12,309 bases of DNA from Ruminococcus sp. (lineage in GTDB: Bacteria; Bacillota; Clostridia; Oscillospirales; Ruminococcaceae): positions 1 to 12,309 of the forward strand of contig JAFYET010000012.1 of assembly GCA_017544125.1 (NCBI GenBank), written 5' to 3'. The notes beneath the pieces were generated by a model. It was given only the letters and a program-made list of their open reading frames with translations, made no database searches and had not been told where the DNA came from. Shown one piece after another: positions 1-7,042 of this stretch. The first letter of the stretch is position 1, and each line of letters begins with the position of its first letter. The position numbers and the translations under genes were made by a program.

Positions 1-1
1 G

Positions 2-820
2 ATAATGCCTAACAGCTTAAATACCATAGGTGATAAAGCCTTTGACGGCTGTGTCGCTATCAAGTCGCTGTCTATCCCCGGCAGCGTTACTAAGATAGGT
101 GAAAGCGCATTTGAAAACTGCACAGGCCTTACATGGGTCGCGATCCCCGATTCTGTGACCTATATAGGCGGTTATGCTTTCGGCTTTACCCATGCAACGG
201 GTGAGGCTGCTCATAAAAAGACAGGCAGCTTTACCGTTTACGGTACATCTGTAACTGCTAAGAATTTTGCAGCATTCTTCAGCTTCAAGCTGGTTGATCC
301 AAGAATTTCCACCTGTAAGGCAACCTTGGATAAAAAATCATATGTCTATAACAGCAAGGGCGTTACCCCGGTGGTAACTGTCAAGAGCGCCGAGGGTGCC
401 AAGCTCGTAAAGGGTACTGATTATGTAGTTACCTATGCCGATAATAAGAAGTGCGGCAAGGCAACTGCTGCCGTTAAGGGCATAGGTAAGTATAAGGGCA
501 CTGTAAAGCTGACCTATATCATCAAGCCCGGTAAGACTAAGATATCAAACGCTAAGTCAACTAAGGCAAAGAAGGTCAAGGTCACCTGGAAGAAGACAGC
601 AGGCGGTGTTTCCGGCTATCAGGTGCAGATATCAACTGATAAGAAATTCAAGAAAGCAGTTACTGCCTATAACGTCAAAAAGGGTAAGACCGTTTCCAAG
701 ACTATCTCCAAATTAAAGAGCAAGAAGACCTACTACGTTCGTGTTCGTGCATATAAGCTGGCAGATAATAAAAAGAACGCAGGCAAGTGGAGTGCGGTCA
801 AGAAGGTAAAGTGCAAGTAA
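2..820 (+). CDS. BspA-like LRR_5 / Ig-like / Fn3 surface protein, 3' part only
   Basis: The reading frame is already open at the left edge, so the true start and any signal peptide lie outside; the ATG at 5 is probably internal. The visible 271 residues begin with about two LRR_5 (BspA-type) repeats, recognisable from IGDKAFDGC, SIPGSVTKIGESAFENC and AIPDSVTYIGGYAF (residues about 7-60). An Ig-like module of the kind with KGTDYVVTYADN and GIGKYKGTVKLTYII follows (about 100-172). A Lys-rich Fn3 domain ends the protein (about 175-271; VTWKKTAGGVSGYQVQIS, YYVRVRAYK). There is no C-terminal sortase motif, dockerin or membrane segment, so the anchor must be N-terminal or absent. Such proteins are usually secreted and bind surfaces or host ligands; that role is inferred. 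The same module order occurs in the gene at 3078-4907. A terminator follows 15 bases after the stop. Confidence 0.85.
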   Translation: MMPNSLNTIGDKAFDGCVAIKSLSIPGSVTKIGESAFENCTGLTWVAIPDSVTYIGGYAFGFTHATGEAAHKKTGSFTVYGTSVTAKNFAAFFSFKLVDPRISTCKATLDKKSYVYNSKGVTPVVTVKSAEGAKLVKGTDYVVTYADNKKCGKATAAVKGIGKYKGTVKLTYIIKPGKTKISNAKSTKAKKVKVTWKKTAGGVSGYQVQISTDKKFKKAVTAYNVKKGKTVSKTISKLKSKKTYYVRVRAYKLADNKKNAGKWSAVKKVKCK

Positions 821-834
821 TGACATAACAGATA

Positions 835-866
835 AGGCTCGGGGGTCATTCCCCGGGTCTTTTTTG
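835..866 (+). terminator. Rho-independent terminator of the LRR/Fn3 gene
   Basis: A GC-rich hairpin has its left arm at about 838-844 (CTCGGGG), a short loop around TCATT, and its right arm at 851-857 (CCCCGGG). It pairs with one G-T wobble and is followed by a T run at 860-865. It lies 15 bases after the TAA at 818-820 and ahead of the ribosome binding site of the next gene, so it separates the two genes. Confidence 0.8.
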
Positions 867-905
867 CCCGCAGAATATATATACTTTTAAAGGAGGAGAT
901 GTAAG

Positions 906-1577
906 ATGATCTATATTACAGGCGATACACACGCATTTTTTGACCAGCTAACAAACAGAATGGAGCACGCAGGTATAACACAGGGCGACACGGCGATAGT
1001 CTGCGGCGATTTCGGCTTTACCTGGGGCAGGGACTATGACGAGATGCACCTTGACGCTATGGAGCAGCTGCCCTATACCATAGCCTTCGTTGACGGCAAC
1101 CACGAGAATTTCGACAAGCTGTATGAATACCCCGGGGTCGATTTTTGCGGCGGCAAGGCTCATCAGGTGCGCCAAAATGTCTTTCACCTGATGCGGGGCG
1201 AGGTATTTGAGATAGAGGGGCATTCGTTTTTCTGCTTCGGGGGCGCATATTCTACCGATAAGGCAGGCAGAACGCCCCATATCGAGTGGTGGCCGCAGGA
1301 GCTGCCCACCAATGAGGATTATAAGCACGCAAGAGCTTCCCTCGAGCGTATAGGCTACAAGACAGACTATGTACTCACCCACACCATACCCACATCGTTC
1401 ATACATCGCCTCGGCAAATACCCCGATGCGCACGATGCCGAGCTTACCGGCTATTTTGAATGGCTCTACCGTGGGCTCGACTTCAAAAAGTGGTTTGCGG
1501 GGCATTTCCACGAAAACCGTGACTTCGGCGATTTAGTGATTCTGTATGACGATGTCGTCAGAGTGGGGGAGAGCTGA
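906..1577 (+). CDS. Calcineurin-like metallophosphoesterase
   Basis: This 223-residue cytosolic protein carries all the metal-binding motifs of the calcineurin-like phosphoesterase superfamily in order: D7-x-H9 (GDTHAFFD), G34-D35 (CGDFGF), G64-N65-H66-E67 (DGNHENFD), H159 (LTHTIP) and G199-H200-F201-H202 (AGHFHENRD). The family holds two metal ions and hydrolyses phosphomono- or phosphodiesters; the substrate here cannot be read from sequence. There is no signal peptide or membrane segment, and the length is normal for a single-domain member. The ATG at 906 is well supported by AAGGAGG at 890-896 with 9 bases of spacing. The gene stands alone between two terminators. No convincing promoter fits into the 40 bases between the upstream terminator and the start, so read-through from upstream may contribute. 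Confidence 0.92.
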   Translation: MIYITGDTHAFFDQLTNRMEHAGITQGDTAIVCGDFGFTWGRDYDEMHLDAMEQLPYTIAFVDGNHENFDKLYEYPGVDFCGGKAHQVRQNVFHLMRGEVFEIEGHSFFCFGGAYSTDKAGRTPHIEWWPQELPTNEDYKHARASLERIGYKTDYVLTHTIPTSFIHRLGKYPDAHDAELTGYFEWLYRGLDFKKWFAGHFHENRDFGDLVILYDDVVRVGES

Positions 1578-1585
1578 TAATAACC

Positions 1586-1624
1586 AAAAAGGCAATACCT
1601 TCATTTTGAGGTATTGCCTTTTTT
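1586..1624. terminator. Bidirectional terminator between convergent genes
   Basis: A perfect 15-bp inverted repeat has arms at 1586-1600 and 1609-1623 (AAAAAGGCAATACCT and its complement) with an 8-base loop (TCATTTTG). The A run on the left and the T run on the right give a U tract for transcripts of either strand. It sits between the stop of the phosphoesterase gene (+) and the stop of the acyltransferase gene (-), and can end both. Confidence 0.92.
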
Positions 1625-1632
1625 CGTGGGCA

Positions 1633-2682
1633 TCAGCCCTTATTCTTTTTTGTTATAAGCGGTATCAGCGTGTATAGCCTTGTTGCCGCATATGATATAA
1701 TCAGCGATATCAAAGCTATGAGCGCCACAGCCGCCGCCCCGCCCTGCTCAAAGGGGTTGACCCTCATCACAGCGAAGATGTATTTGAGCACCGCCATGTG
1801 TAATAGGTATATGCCGAATGAGCATTTTTCAAGCTCTGCCGCAATGGTGTCAATGACGGGTATTGGCTTTTCACCTTTGCATAGGCTGAATGCCCCGAAT
1901 ATGCCTGCCGACATTACCACCGTCAGCGGGAATGAATAGCTGCCAAGCAGCCCCGTGAGCGTCTTTGATCTCCCGTCAACCGAGAGATAGGTGAGTATCA
2001 CCGTGGCTGCAAGCCCTGCCGCTGCAAGCAGTATGTATACCCATATGGGCAGCGCTATCATCTTGCTGTGCAGCATATGTCCTAAAAACACAAACAGCGG
2101 GTAAATGCTGAAAACGCAGATGTAAAACGCCGTCTGCCTGCCCGTTACCGTTTCAAGCATGGGGCGCATTGACATGAACACAAAAAGCACTGTGCATATG
2201 TAGATCATAAGCCCCTTGTCTTTCTTGTCGGCTGCCGCCTTGTACATGGGCATCATAAGATACAATGCTATCATAAGGTATAGATACCACATATGCTTCC
2301 AGCCTGTGCCGTTTATTATGTTTCTCCAAGTTACAGTGAATATATCGGCAGTGACGTTTTTAGCGATAAACGCCGCATCAAACAGCGCAAACAAAAACGT
2401 GAATACCACAAGCGCCAGCACCATTTTGACTATCAGCCTGCCGAATAGCTTTTTAAAGCCGAGCTTTCTTTCAGGGGTGAGCAGCAGCGCACCCGTTGCC
2501 ATTACAAAGCAGGGGACTGCCCACATACAGGCATTTCGCACACAAAGCATGGTTATGTGCTGTGCATCGGTTTTAGCATACGCATCAGCCGCATAGAAGC
2601 TGTGAAGCACCACTACGGCTATGCAAGCCAAAGCCTTTAGCCTGCTTAAATACAGTATCCTGCCCTTTTGCTCTTTACTCAA
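1633..2682 (-). CDS. Acyltransferase 3 family membrane protein (OafA-like)
   Basis: The 349 residues form an integral membrane protein with about ten hydrophobic segments. The N-terminal signature of the acyltransferase-3 / OafA family is present: R14 and H27 in SRLKALACIAVVVLHSF, matching the family's R-x(n)-LRALAxxxVVxxH pattern. Members transfer acyl groups, often acetyl, onto sugars of cell-wall or exopolysaccharides across the membrane; the acceptor here is unknown. The start is TTG at 2680-2682, which overlaps the TGA of the upstream lipoprotein gene (TTGA). GAGGGG lies 8 bases ahead of it, and no closer ATG would keep the conserved N terminus. This points to translational coupling in one operon with the two genes upstream. 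The stop (TGA) lies just before the bidirectional terminator. Confidence 0.87.
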   Translation of the reverse strand: MSKEQKGRILYLSRLKALACIAVVVLHSFYAADAYAKTDAQHITMLCVRNACMWAVPCFVMATGALLLTPERKLGFKKLFGRLIVKMVLALVVFTFLFALFDAAFIAKNVTADIFTVTWRNIINGTGWKHMWYLYLMIALYLMMPMYKAAADKKDKGLMIYICTVLFVFMSMRPMLETVTGRQTAFYICVFSIYPLFVFLGHMLHSKMIALPIWVYILLAAAGLAATVILTYLSVDGRSKTLTGLLGSYSFPLTVVMSAGIFGAFSLCKGEKPIPVIDTIAAELEKCSFGIYLLHMAVLKYIFAVMRVNPFEQGGAAAVALIALISLIISYAATRLYTLIPLITKKNKG

Positions 2683-3059
2683 AAGAACAGCCCCTCATCA
2701 TCGCCCACGCAGCCGTCATCGGGGCTCTGTGTCTGTGCCTCGGTCTGCTGTGTGGTCGTTGTGGTCGTGGTGGTAGTTTCTTCGGTCGTTGTGGTAGTTG
2801 TGGCGGTCTCTTCTGTTGTGGTAGTGGTCTCGGTCTCCTTTTCAGCCTCAGTGGTGGTCGTTGTCTCCGCCTCTGTGGTCGTATCGGGTGCCTGAGTTGT
2901 AGTTGTTGTGGTAGTCTCCTCGCTGCTCTCAGCCGCTGCCGATGATGTGGGGGCAGCTGTGGCAGCATTGCTGCTGTCAGATGAGCTTTCGTCAGTGCCG
3001 CATGAGGCAAGGCTCATTACCGCCGCCGCAAGCAGCGCTGTAAGTATTATCTTCTTCAT
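2679..3059 (-). CDS. Small lipoprotein with a Thr/Glu-rich low-complexity stalk
   Basis: The 126-residue product starts with a lipoprotein signal peptide (MKKIILTALLAAAVMSLASC): lipobox L17-A-S-C20, so Cys20 should be acylated and the protein held on the outer face of the membrane. A short Ser/Ala part follows, then about 65 residues made almost only of Thr with scattered Glu (EETTTTTT, TEAETTTTTEAE). It ends in a short acidic tail (DDGCVGDDEGLFF). No folded domain is visible. Such stalks usually carry a domain away from the membrane, so this one is either a bare spacer, possibly O-glycosylated, or the remnant of a larger lipoprotein. GGAGG lies 7 bases before the ATG, and the gap to the upstream stop is only 18 bases. 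The stop overlaps the acyltransferase start. Confidence 0.8.
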   Translation of the reverse strand: MKKIILTALLAAAVMSLASCGTDESSSDSSNAATAAPTSSAAAESSEETTTTTTTQAPDTTTEAETTTTTEAEKETETTTTTEETATTTTTTEETTTTTTTTTQQTEAQTQSPDDGCVGDDEGLFF

Positions 3060-3077
3060 TCTTTATCCTCCAATATA

Positions 3078-4907
3078 TCAGCCCTTTGTTGCTACATAGC
3101 CGTAGGTCGTGTATCTCCATGTGCCGGGGGTGCCGTATACTATGCAGAAGCCGTTGCCGCCCGTCTCGCTCTGGAAATCGGCATCACAGATGTATGACTT
3201 TCTGTCGAGTATCAGCTCTGCCCATGAATGGGGTGAAGGACCAACAGCGCCGTTTACCTGACGGCAGTTGTAGCCCATGGTCTTAGCCATTTCAGTAAAC
3301 ATAGCCGCCATGCAGTAGCAGTGACCGTAGCCGTGCTTAAAGCCGTAATCAGCATACCATTCCATAGTCACACTTCCGCTTCTGGGGAGCCCTGTGCCTA
3401 CCCACGGAATAACCGAGGCTCTGAAAGCACTTTTTAGATCCCAACCGCAGGCGTCGAGCTTTGCCGCAGCCTTCGGGTATTTATATATCGCCTTTGTGGC
3501 AAACTTGCCGCCGACGGTCTTGCTGCCAGAGAGCTTGTATGCCTTTACCGTAACATAGCCGCCCTTGCTGCCGGATATGCCGGTCAGTGTGTATGAGCTT
3601 TTGCTCTTGTCAAGCGTTGCGACCTTCTTCCACTTGTCGCTCTTTTTCCGCTTGTAGAATACGTTGTATTTCGTCGCACCCTTGACCTTTTTCCAGCTGA
3701 TGTCAGCCTTGCCCTTCTTTGTGGTCTTTATGCTGAAGCTCACCTTTGCGGGTGCTGTTGCAAGCAAGGTCGATGAATATGAGGGCGAGAGGTATGTGCC
3801 GCTCTTGTTTGTTCTGTATGCCTTGACTGCGAATTTGTAATATGACCCCGCCGAGAGTGACTTTACCGTTGCCTTTGTGCTCTTGACATCTGCCTTTTTG
3901 TGCAGCTTGCCGTCAGCATCTATGGTATATACCCTGTAGCCCGTTGCACCCTTTACGCTTTTCCATTTAAGGGTGATGGATGTGTCAGTTGCAGATGCTG
4001 TGACTACCCCCGATACACTTCCGAGCTTTATCTTGAAGCTCTTCTTTACCGAGCCAGAGTAGCTGCCTGTGCCTGTTATGGTGACATATGCCGTGCCGAC
4101 CTCGGTGTTGCCTGTGCAGGTAACGGTGTAATCCCTGCCTTTTACAAGCAGCCTGTTGCCCGATGTAACAGTAACAGCCGGTGTTATCGCACGGCCGCTG
4201 TATATAAACGAAGTTGAACCGAGCCTTATCCTGCATTTTGTCAGGTCAGCCTTGTTTATGGTAAATGCCTTGACAGCCGAGCCCGTGTATCTTCCGCAGC
4301 CCGTTACTGTAACTTTAGCCTGCCCTGCATTTATGTTTGACTGGTAGCTTACAGTGTAGTCATCACCCTTTGTAAGCCTTGTGCCGTTTATGCTCACAAC
4401 AGGCTCGGGGCGCTTTTCACTTCCGTCATATGTGTATGTAGCTGTGGGGAGCGTTACCTGCGCCGATGTTATGTCGATAAGGTCATCAGCCTCAAACTCA
4501 AAGCCGTTTGAGTTTGCATATTCATGTGCGGCAGAGCCGTAGCTGCCGGTTATCTTGATACCCTGTGCTGTTACGCCCTCGGCAATAAAGCCCACAGACC
4601 CTGCCTGCGGAACCGTCTCAGCCGATGTAAAATGCACCGTCTTGACATCTGTGCAGCCGTAGAAAGCCCCGGTCTCCACAGATGTTACCTTTTTGCCGTC
4701 TATCTCTGCGGGTAGGGTCACTTCTGTGTCAGCGCCCGTGTACTTGGTAAGCACAATGTCTCCACTCTCGGTAAAGGCGTATTCAAAGCCCTGATAAACG
4801 TTTGCCCCGTCCTGCGCATTAGCTGTAAAAAGCCCCAGTGTGCTGCCTGCGGCGGGCGCTGCTGCCAGAATGCTCAGGCAAAGCGCTGTTACAAGCTTCA
4901 GCTTCAT
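3078..4907 (-). CDS. Secreted LRR/Ig-like/Fn3 protein with C-terminal transglutaminase-like domain
   Basis: The 609-residue protein has a signal peptide with a likely cut after A29-N-A31. Then follow an LRR_5/BspA-like stretch (about 38-140; IPAEIDGKKV-type, AFYGCTDVKTV), two Ig-like YDG-type repeats (about 143-222 and 223-298; KGDDYTVSY and KGRDYTVTC), two Fn3 domains (about 299-388 and 390-483) and a transglutaminase-like domain (about 490-609). The catalytic triad is complete: Cys530 in YGHCYCMAAMF, His560 in PHSWAEL and Asp575 in ICDADFQ, with the family's usual His-to-Asp spacing. The fold includes cysteine peptidases, amidases and cross-linking enzymes; which one this is remains open. 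The start at 4907 is preferred over an in-frame upstream ATG at 5180: it follows an AAGGAAGG-type site, begins the signal peptide, and leaves the promoter and the trpB terminator outside the gene. It is the first gene of a three-gene operon. Confidence 0.9.
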   Translation of the reverse strand: MKLKLVTALCLSILAAAPAAGSTLGLFTANAQDGANVYQGFEYAFTESGDIVLTKYTGADTEVTLPAEIDGKKVTSVETGAFYGCTDVKTVHFTSAETVPQAGSVGFIAEGVTAQGIKITGSYGSAAHEYANSNGFEFEADDLIDITSAQVTLPTATYTYDGSEKRPEPVVSINGTRLTKGDDYTVSYQSNINAGQAKVTVTGCGRYTGSAVKAFTINKADLTKCRIRLGSTSFIYSGRAITPAVTVTSGNRLLVKGRDYTVTCTGNTEVGTAYVTITGTGSYSGSVKKSFKIKLGSVSGVVTASATDTSITLKWKSVKGATGYRVYTIDADGKLHKKADVKSTKATVKSLSAGSYYKFAVKAYRTNKSGTYLSPSYSSTLLATAPAKVSFSIKTTKKGKADISWKKVKGATKYNVFYKRKKSDKWKKVATLDKSKSSYTLTGISGSKGGYVTVKAYKLSGSKTVGGKFATKAIYKYPKAAAKLDACGWDLKSAFRASVIPWVGTGLPRSGSVTMEWYADYGFKHGYGHCYCMAAMFTEMAKTMGYNCRQVNGAVGPSPHSWAELILDRKSYICDADFQSETGGNGFCIVYGTPGTWRYTTYGYVATKG

Positions 4908-4964
4908 ATGATTTCCTTCCTTCATATAGTTATATTTATTGAAATAATAAAAATTCCACATAAT

Positions 4965-4993
4965 ATTATAGCACAGATGTGTGTGGTTGTCAA
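4965..4993 (-). promoter_or_regulatory. Consensus sigma-A promoter of the surface operon
   Basis: On the minus strand TTGACA (4993-4988) and TATAAT (4970-4965) are separated by exactly 17 bases. Both hexamers match the consensus fully. Transcription should begin near 4958, giving a leader of about 50 AT-rich bases before the ATG at 4907. No operator or riboswitch is evident in that leader. Confidence 0.9.
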
Positions 4994-5062
4994 ATGGGAA
5001 AGTATAGTAAAACCAATGCAAAACCGCCGTAAAAACTGTGCGATTTACTATAGCCGGGCACC

Positions 5063-5091
5063 AAAAAAGCCGCCCGTGTTCAGGCGGCTTT
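5063..5091 (-). terminator. Rho-independent terminator of trpB
   Basis: A perfect 9-bp stem (AAAGCCGCC at 5066-5074 on the plus strand, pairing with GGCGGCTTT at 5083-5091) has an 8-base loop. In the minus direction it is followed by a run of six T (5068-5063). It lies 28 bases after the trpB stop and upstream of the surface operon promoter, so the two units are insulated. Confidence 0.9.
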
Positions 5092-5118
5092 AAGCTGTTG
5101 TTTTGTAATGTTTTTTTA

Positions 5119-6486
5119 TCAGAGCTTGGGCAGGTTTGCAAGGCTCTTTGCGATCTCATCATCGGTGGGAATGTAGTCATTCATCACACCGTCGTTGAAC
5201 TTCTGATAAGCCACCATGTCAAAGTAGCCTGTGCCTGTAAGACCGAAGAGTATCGTCTTCTCTTCGCCTGTCTCCTTGCACTTGATCGCTTCGTCGATCG
5301 CAGCACGGATAGCGTGGCTGCTCTCGGGTGCGGGAAGTGTGCCTTCTACCCTTGCAAAATACTGCGCTGCCTCGAAAACAGATGTCTGCTCAACGCTTCT
5401 TGCCTCGATGAGCCCTTCATCGTAAAGCTCTGAGAGCACGCTGCTCATGCCGTGGTATCTCAGGCCGCCTGCGTGGTTGGGGGAGGGAATGAACCCGCTG
5501 CCGAGGGTGTACATCTTGGCAAGGGGGCATACCATGCCCGTGTCGCAGAAGTCGTAAGCATATTTGCCCCTGGTAAGTGACGGGCATGATGCAGGCTCAA
5601 CTGCTATGAACTTGTAATCAGCCTCGCCCCTGAGCTTTCTGCCCATAAAGGGGGAGATAAGACCGCCCAGGTTAGAGCCGCCGCCTGCGCAGCCGATGAT
5701 AACATCAGGCTTGATGTCATACTTGTCGCAGGCTGCCATTGTTTCAAGACCTATTATCGACTGGTGCAGCAGTACCTGAGAGAGCACCGAGCCTAAAACG
5801 TATCTGTAACCCTCGTGGGAAACAGCTGCCTCGACTGCCTCTGAAATAGCGCAGCCCAAAGAGCCTGTTGTGCCGGGGAACTTTTCAAGTATCTCACGGC
5901 CTACCTTTGTGGTGTCTGAGGGCGAGGGTGTAACGGCAGCGCCGTATGTTCTCATTACCTCACGCCTGAAAGGCTTCTGCTCGTAGCTTACCTTTACCAT
6001 GTATACCTTGCAGTCAAGGTCAAAGTATGCACACGCCATTGAAAGCGCTGTGCCCCACTGACCTGCGCCTGTCTCTGTGGTAACGCCCTTTAAGCCCTGC
6101 TTCTTTGCATAGTATGCCTGTGCAATGGCAGAGTTGAGCTTGTGGCTGCCCGAGGTGTTGTTGCCCTCGAATTTGTAGTAGATCTTTGCGGGTGTGCCCA
6201 GTGCCTTTTCAAGGAAATAAGCCCTTACCAGCGGTGCGGGGCGGTACATCTTGTAAAAATCAAGTATCTCCTCGGGAATGGCTATGTAAGCGGTGTCGTT
6301 GTCAAGCTCCTGTTTTGCAAGCTCCTTGCAGAATACTACCGACAGCTCGTCAAGGGTCATGGGCTTGCCTGTTGCGGGGTTGAGCAGGGGAGCGGGCTTT
6401 GTCTTCATATCAGCCCTAACGTTGTACCAGGACTTCGGCAGCTCACTTTCTTCGAGATAAATTTTGTAGGGTATCTTGTTTTCCAT
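5119..6486 (-). CDS. trpB: Tryptophan synthase beta chain, TrpB2 type
   Basis: This 455-residue PLP enzyme condenses indole with serine to give tryptophan. The PLP lysine is K116 in SGSHKLNSA, the catalytic glutamate is E138 in TETGAGQWG, and the phosphate-binding glycine loop is GCAGGGSN (265-272). The N-terminal extension of about 80 residues, the W in GAGQWG and the total length mark the TrpB2 class (COG1350) rather than the usual TrpB1 of about 400 residues. TrpB2 proteins often work without a tight TrpA partner. No trpA, trpC or other trp gene is in the window, so it probably uses free indole or supports an incomplete pathway elsewhere; this is inference. The ATG at 6486 has AAGGAAG about 8 bases ahead. 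Expression is controlled by the Trp T-box upstream. Confidence 0.95.
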   Translation of the reverse strand: MENKIPYKIYLEESELPKSWYNVRADMKTKPAPLLNPATGKPMTLDELSVVFCKELAKQELDNDTAYIAIPEEILDFYKMYRPAPLVRAYFLEKALGTPAKIYYKFEGNNTSGSHKLNSAIAQAYYAKKQGLKGVTTETGAGQWGTALSMACAYFDLDCKVYMVKVSYEQKPFRREVMRTYGAAVTPSPSDTTKVGREILEKFPGTTGSLGCAISEAVEAAVSHEGYRYVLGSVLSQVLLHQSIIGLETMAACDKYDIKPDVIIGCAGGGSNLGGLISPFMGRKLRGEADYKFIAVEPASCPSLTRGKYAYDFCDTGMVCPLAKMYTLGSGFIPSPNHAGGLRYHGMSSVLSELYDEGLIEARSVEQTSVFEAAQYFARVEGTLPAPESSHAIRAAIDEAIKCKETGEEKTILFGLTGTGYFDMVAYQKFNDGVMNDYIPTDDEIAKSLANLPKL

Positions 6487-6582
6487 AATACATCTTCCTT
6501 TCTTGATAATTCAAGGTTTATATTCGTTTTTTTGCGGCTGAGTTTTTAAAATCGCCCGAATGGCGCACATCGATCATGCATT

Positions 6583-6878
6583 AAAAAAACCCGCCCCACG
6601 AAACATGGGACAGGATAACCTGCGGTGCCACCCAATCTGGCGATAAACGCCCTCTCGGCGCTCGTACTTACCATACGAGCCTGCATTGATAACGGGGGCA
6701 GAACACCCGTTGACTGCTACTTGCCGTGTCCACGGCTTTCGGTCACCCTCACAAGCCCATTCATCACTGTTCCCGATGCTGCCTTTCAGCCTGCGGCAGC
6801 TCTCTGTGAACGGAAGGTCAATGACTACTTACTCTTGCTCGACGGTTTGTTATTATTGCTTTAATGCTTTTATGTGCT
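6583..6878 (-). ncRNA. T-box riboswitch leader, tryptophan-specific
   Basis: Read on the minus strand, the leader contains the T-box sequence GGGTGGCACCGCAGGTT (6633-6617), which pairs with the free NCCA end of uncharged tRNA. A terminator stem of 11 bp (arms within 6614-6590, three wobbles) and seven T (6589-6583) follow. In stem I the AG-bulge type pattern AGAGAGCTGCC...CTGAAAGGCAGC is visible, and then GTGATGAATGGGCTTGTGAGG. There TGG (6759-6757) sits at the expected specifier position and would pair with the Trp anticodon. The specifier matches the downstream trpB. When tRNA-Trp is uncharged the antiterminator forms and trpB is read; when it is charged, transcription stops. About 96 bases of unremarkable AT-rich leader separate the terminator from the trpB ATG. 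The 5' boundary is estimated from the promoter. Confidence 0.95.
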
Positions 6879-6884
6879 AAAAGT

Positions 6885-6913
6885 ATTATACATCATTTTT
6901 CTGCGTTTGTCAA
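6885..6913 (-). promoter_or_regulatory. Consensus sigma-A promoter of the T-box/trpB unit
   Basis: On the minus strand TTGACA (6913-6908) is followed after 17 bases by TATAAT (6890-6885). Both hexamers are perfect, so initiation should be strong and constitutive, with control left to the T-box. Transcription should start near 6878. Confidence 0.92.
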
Positions 6914-6951
6914 GGGGTGAAAGGGGGATTTTTGTATTTTTGCAGTTGGAA

Positions 6952-6971
6952 ATAAAAAATTCATTTTTTAT
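6952..6971. repeat. Short AT-only inverted repeat in the divergent intergenic region
   Basis: ATAAAAAAT (6952-6960) and ATTTTTTAT (6963-6971) form a perfect 9-bp inverted repeat around TC. The rest of 6914-7030, between the trpB promoter and the ribosome binding site of the peptidase gene, holds no clear promoter for the rightward gene, although one must lie there or farther left. The repeat could be an operator or part of an UP-like A/T tract; low complexity makes chance likely. Confidence 0.3.
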
Positions 6972-7042
6972 GCACCCAAACCCTCCTCCCAGGGGTATTA
7001 CTAATAGCAGAAAGATTTTTATTTTAAAAAGGAGTGTTTTAT

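Noticed and set aside
948..1511. A 187-codon open frame on the minus strand inside the phosphoesterase gene.
   Set aside because: It is antisense to a gene with all family motifs intact, and its translation shows no recognisable domain; no ribosome binding site was noted.
2668..2895. A plus-strand open frame rich in Val, running opposite the lipoprotein.
   Set aside because: It is the reverse complement of the Thr codon tract; the long Val runs are an artefact of ACC/ACA repeats.
4908..5180. A 91-residue N-terminal extension of the transglutaminase-like protein up to an ATG at 5180.
   Set aside because: It would overlap the end of trpB and contain both the trpB terminator and the operon's own consensus promoter. 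The signal peptide and ribosome binding site fit the start at 4907.
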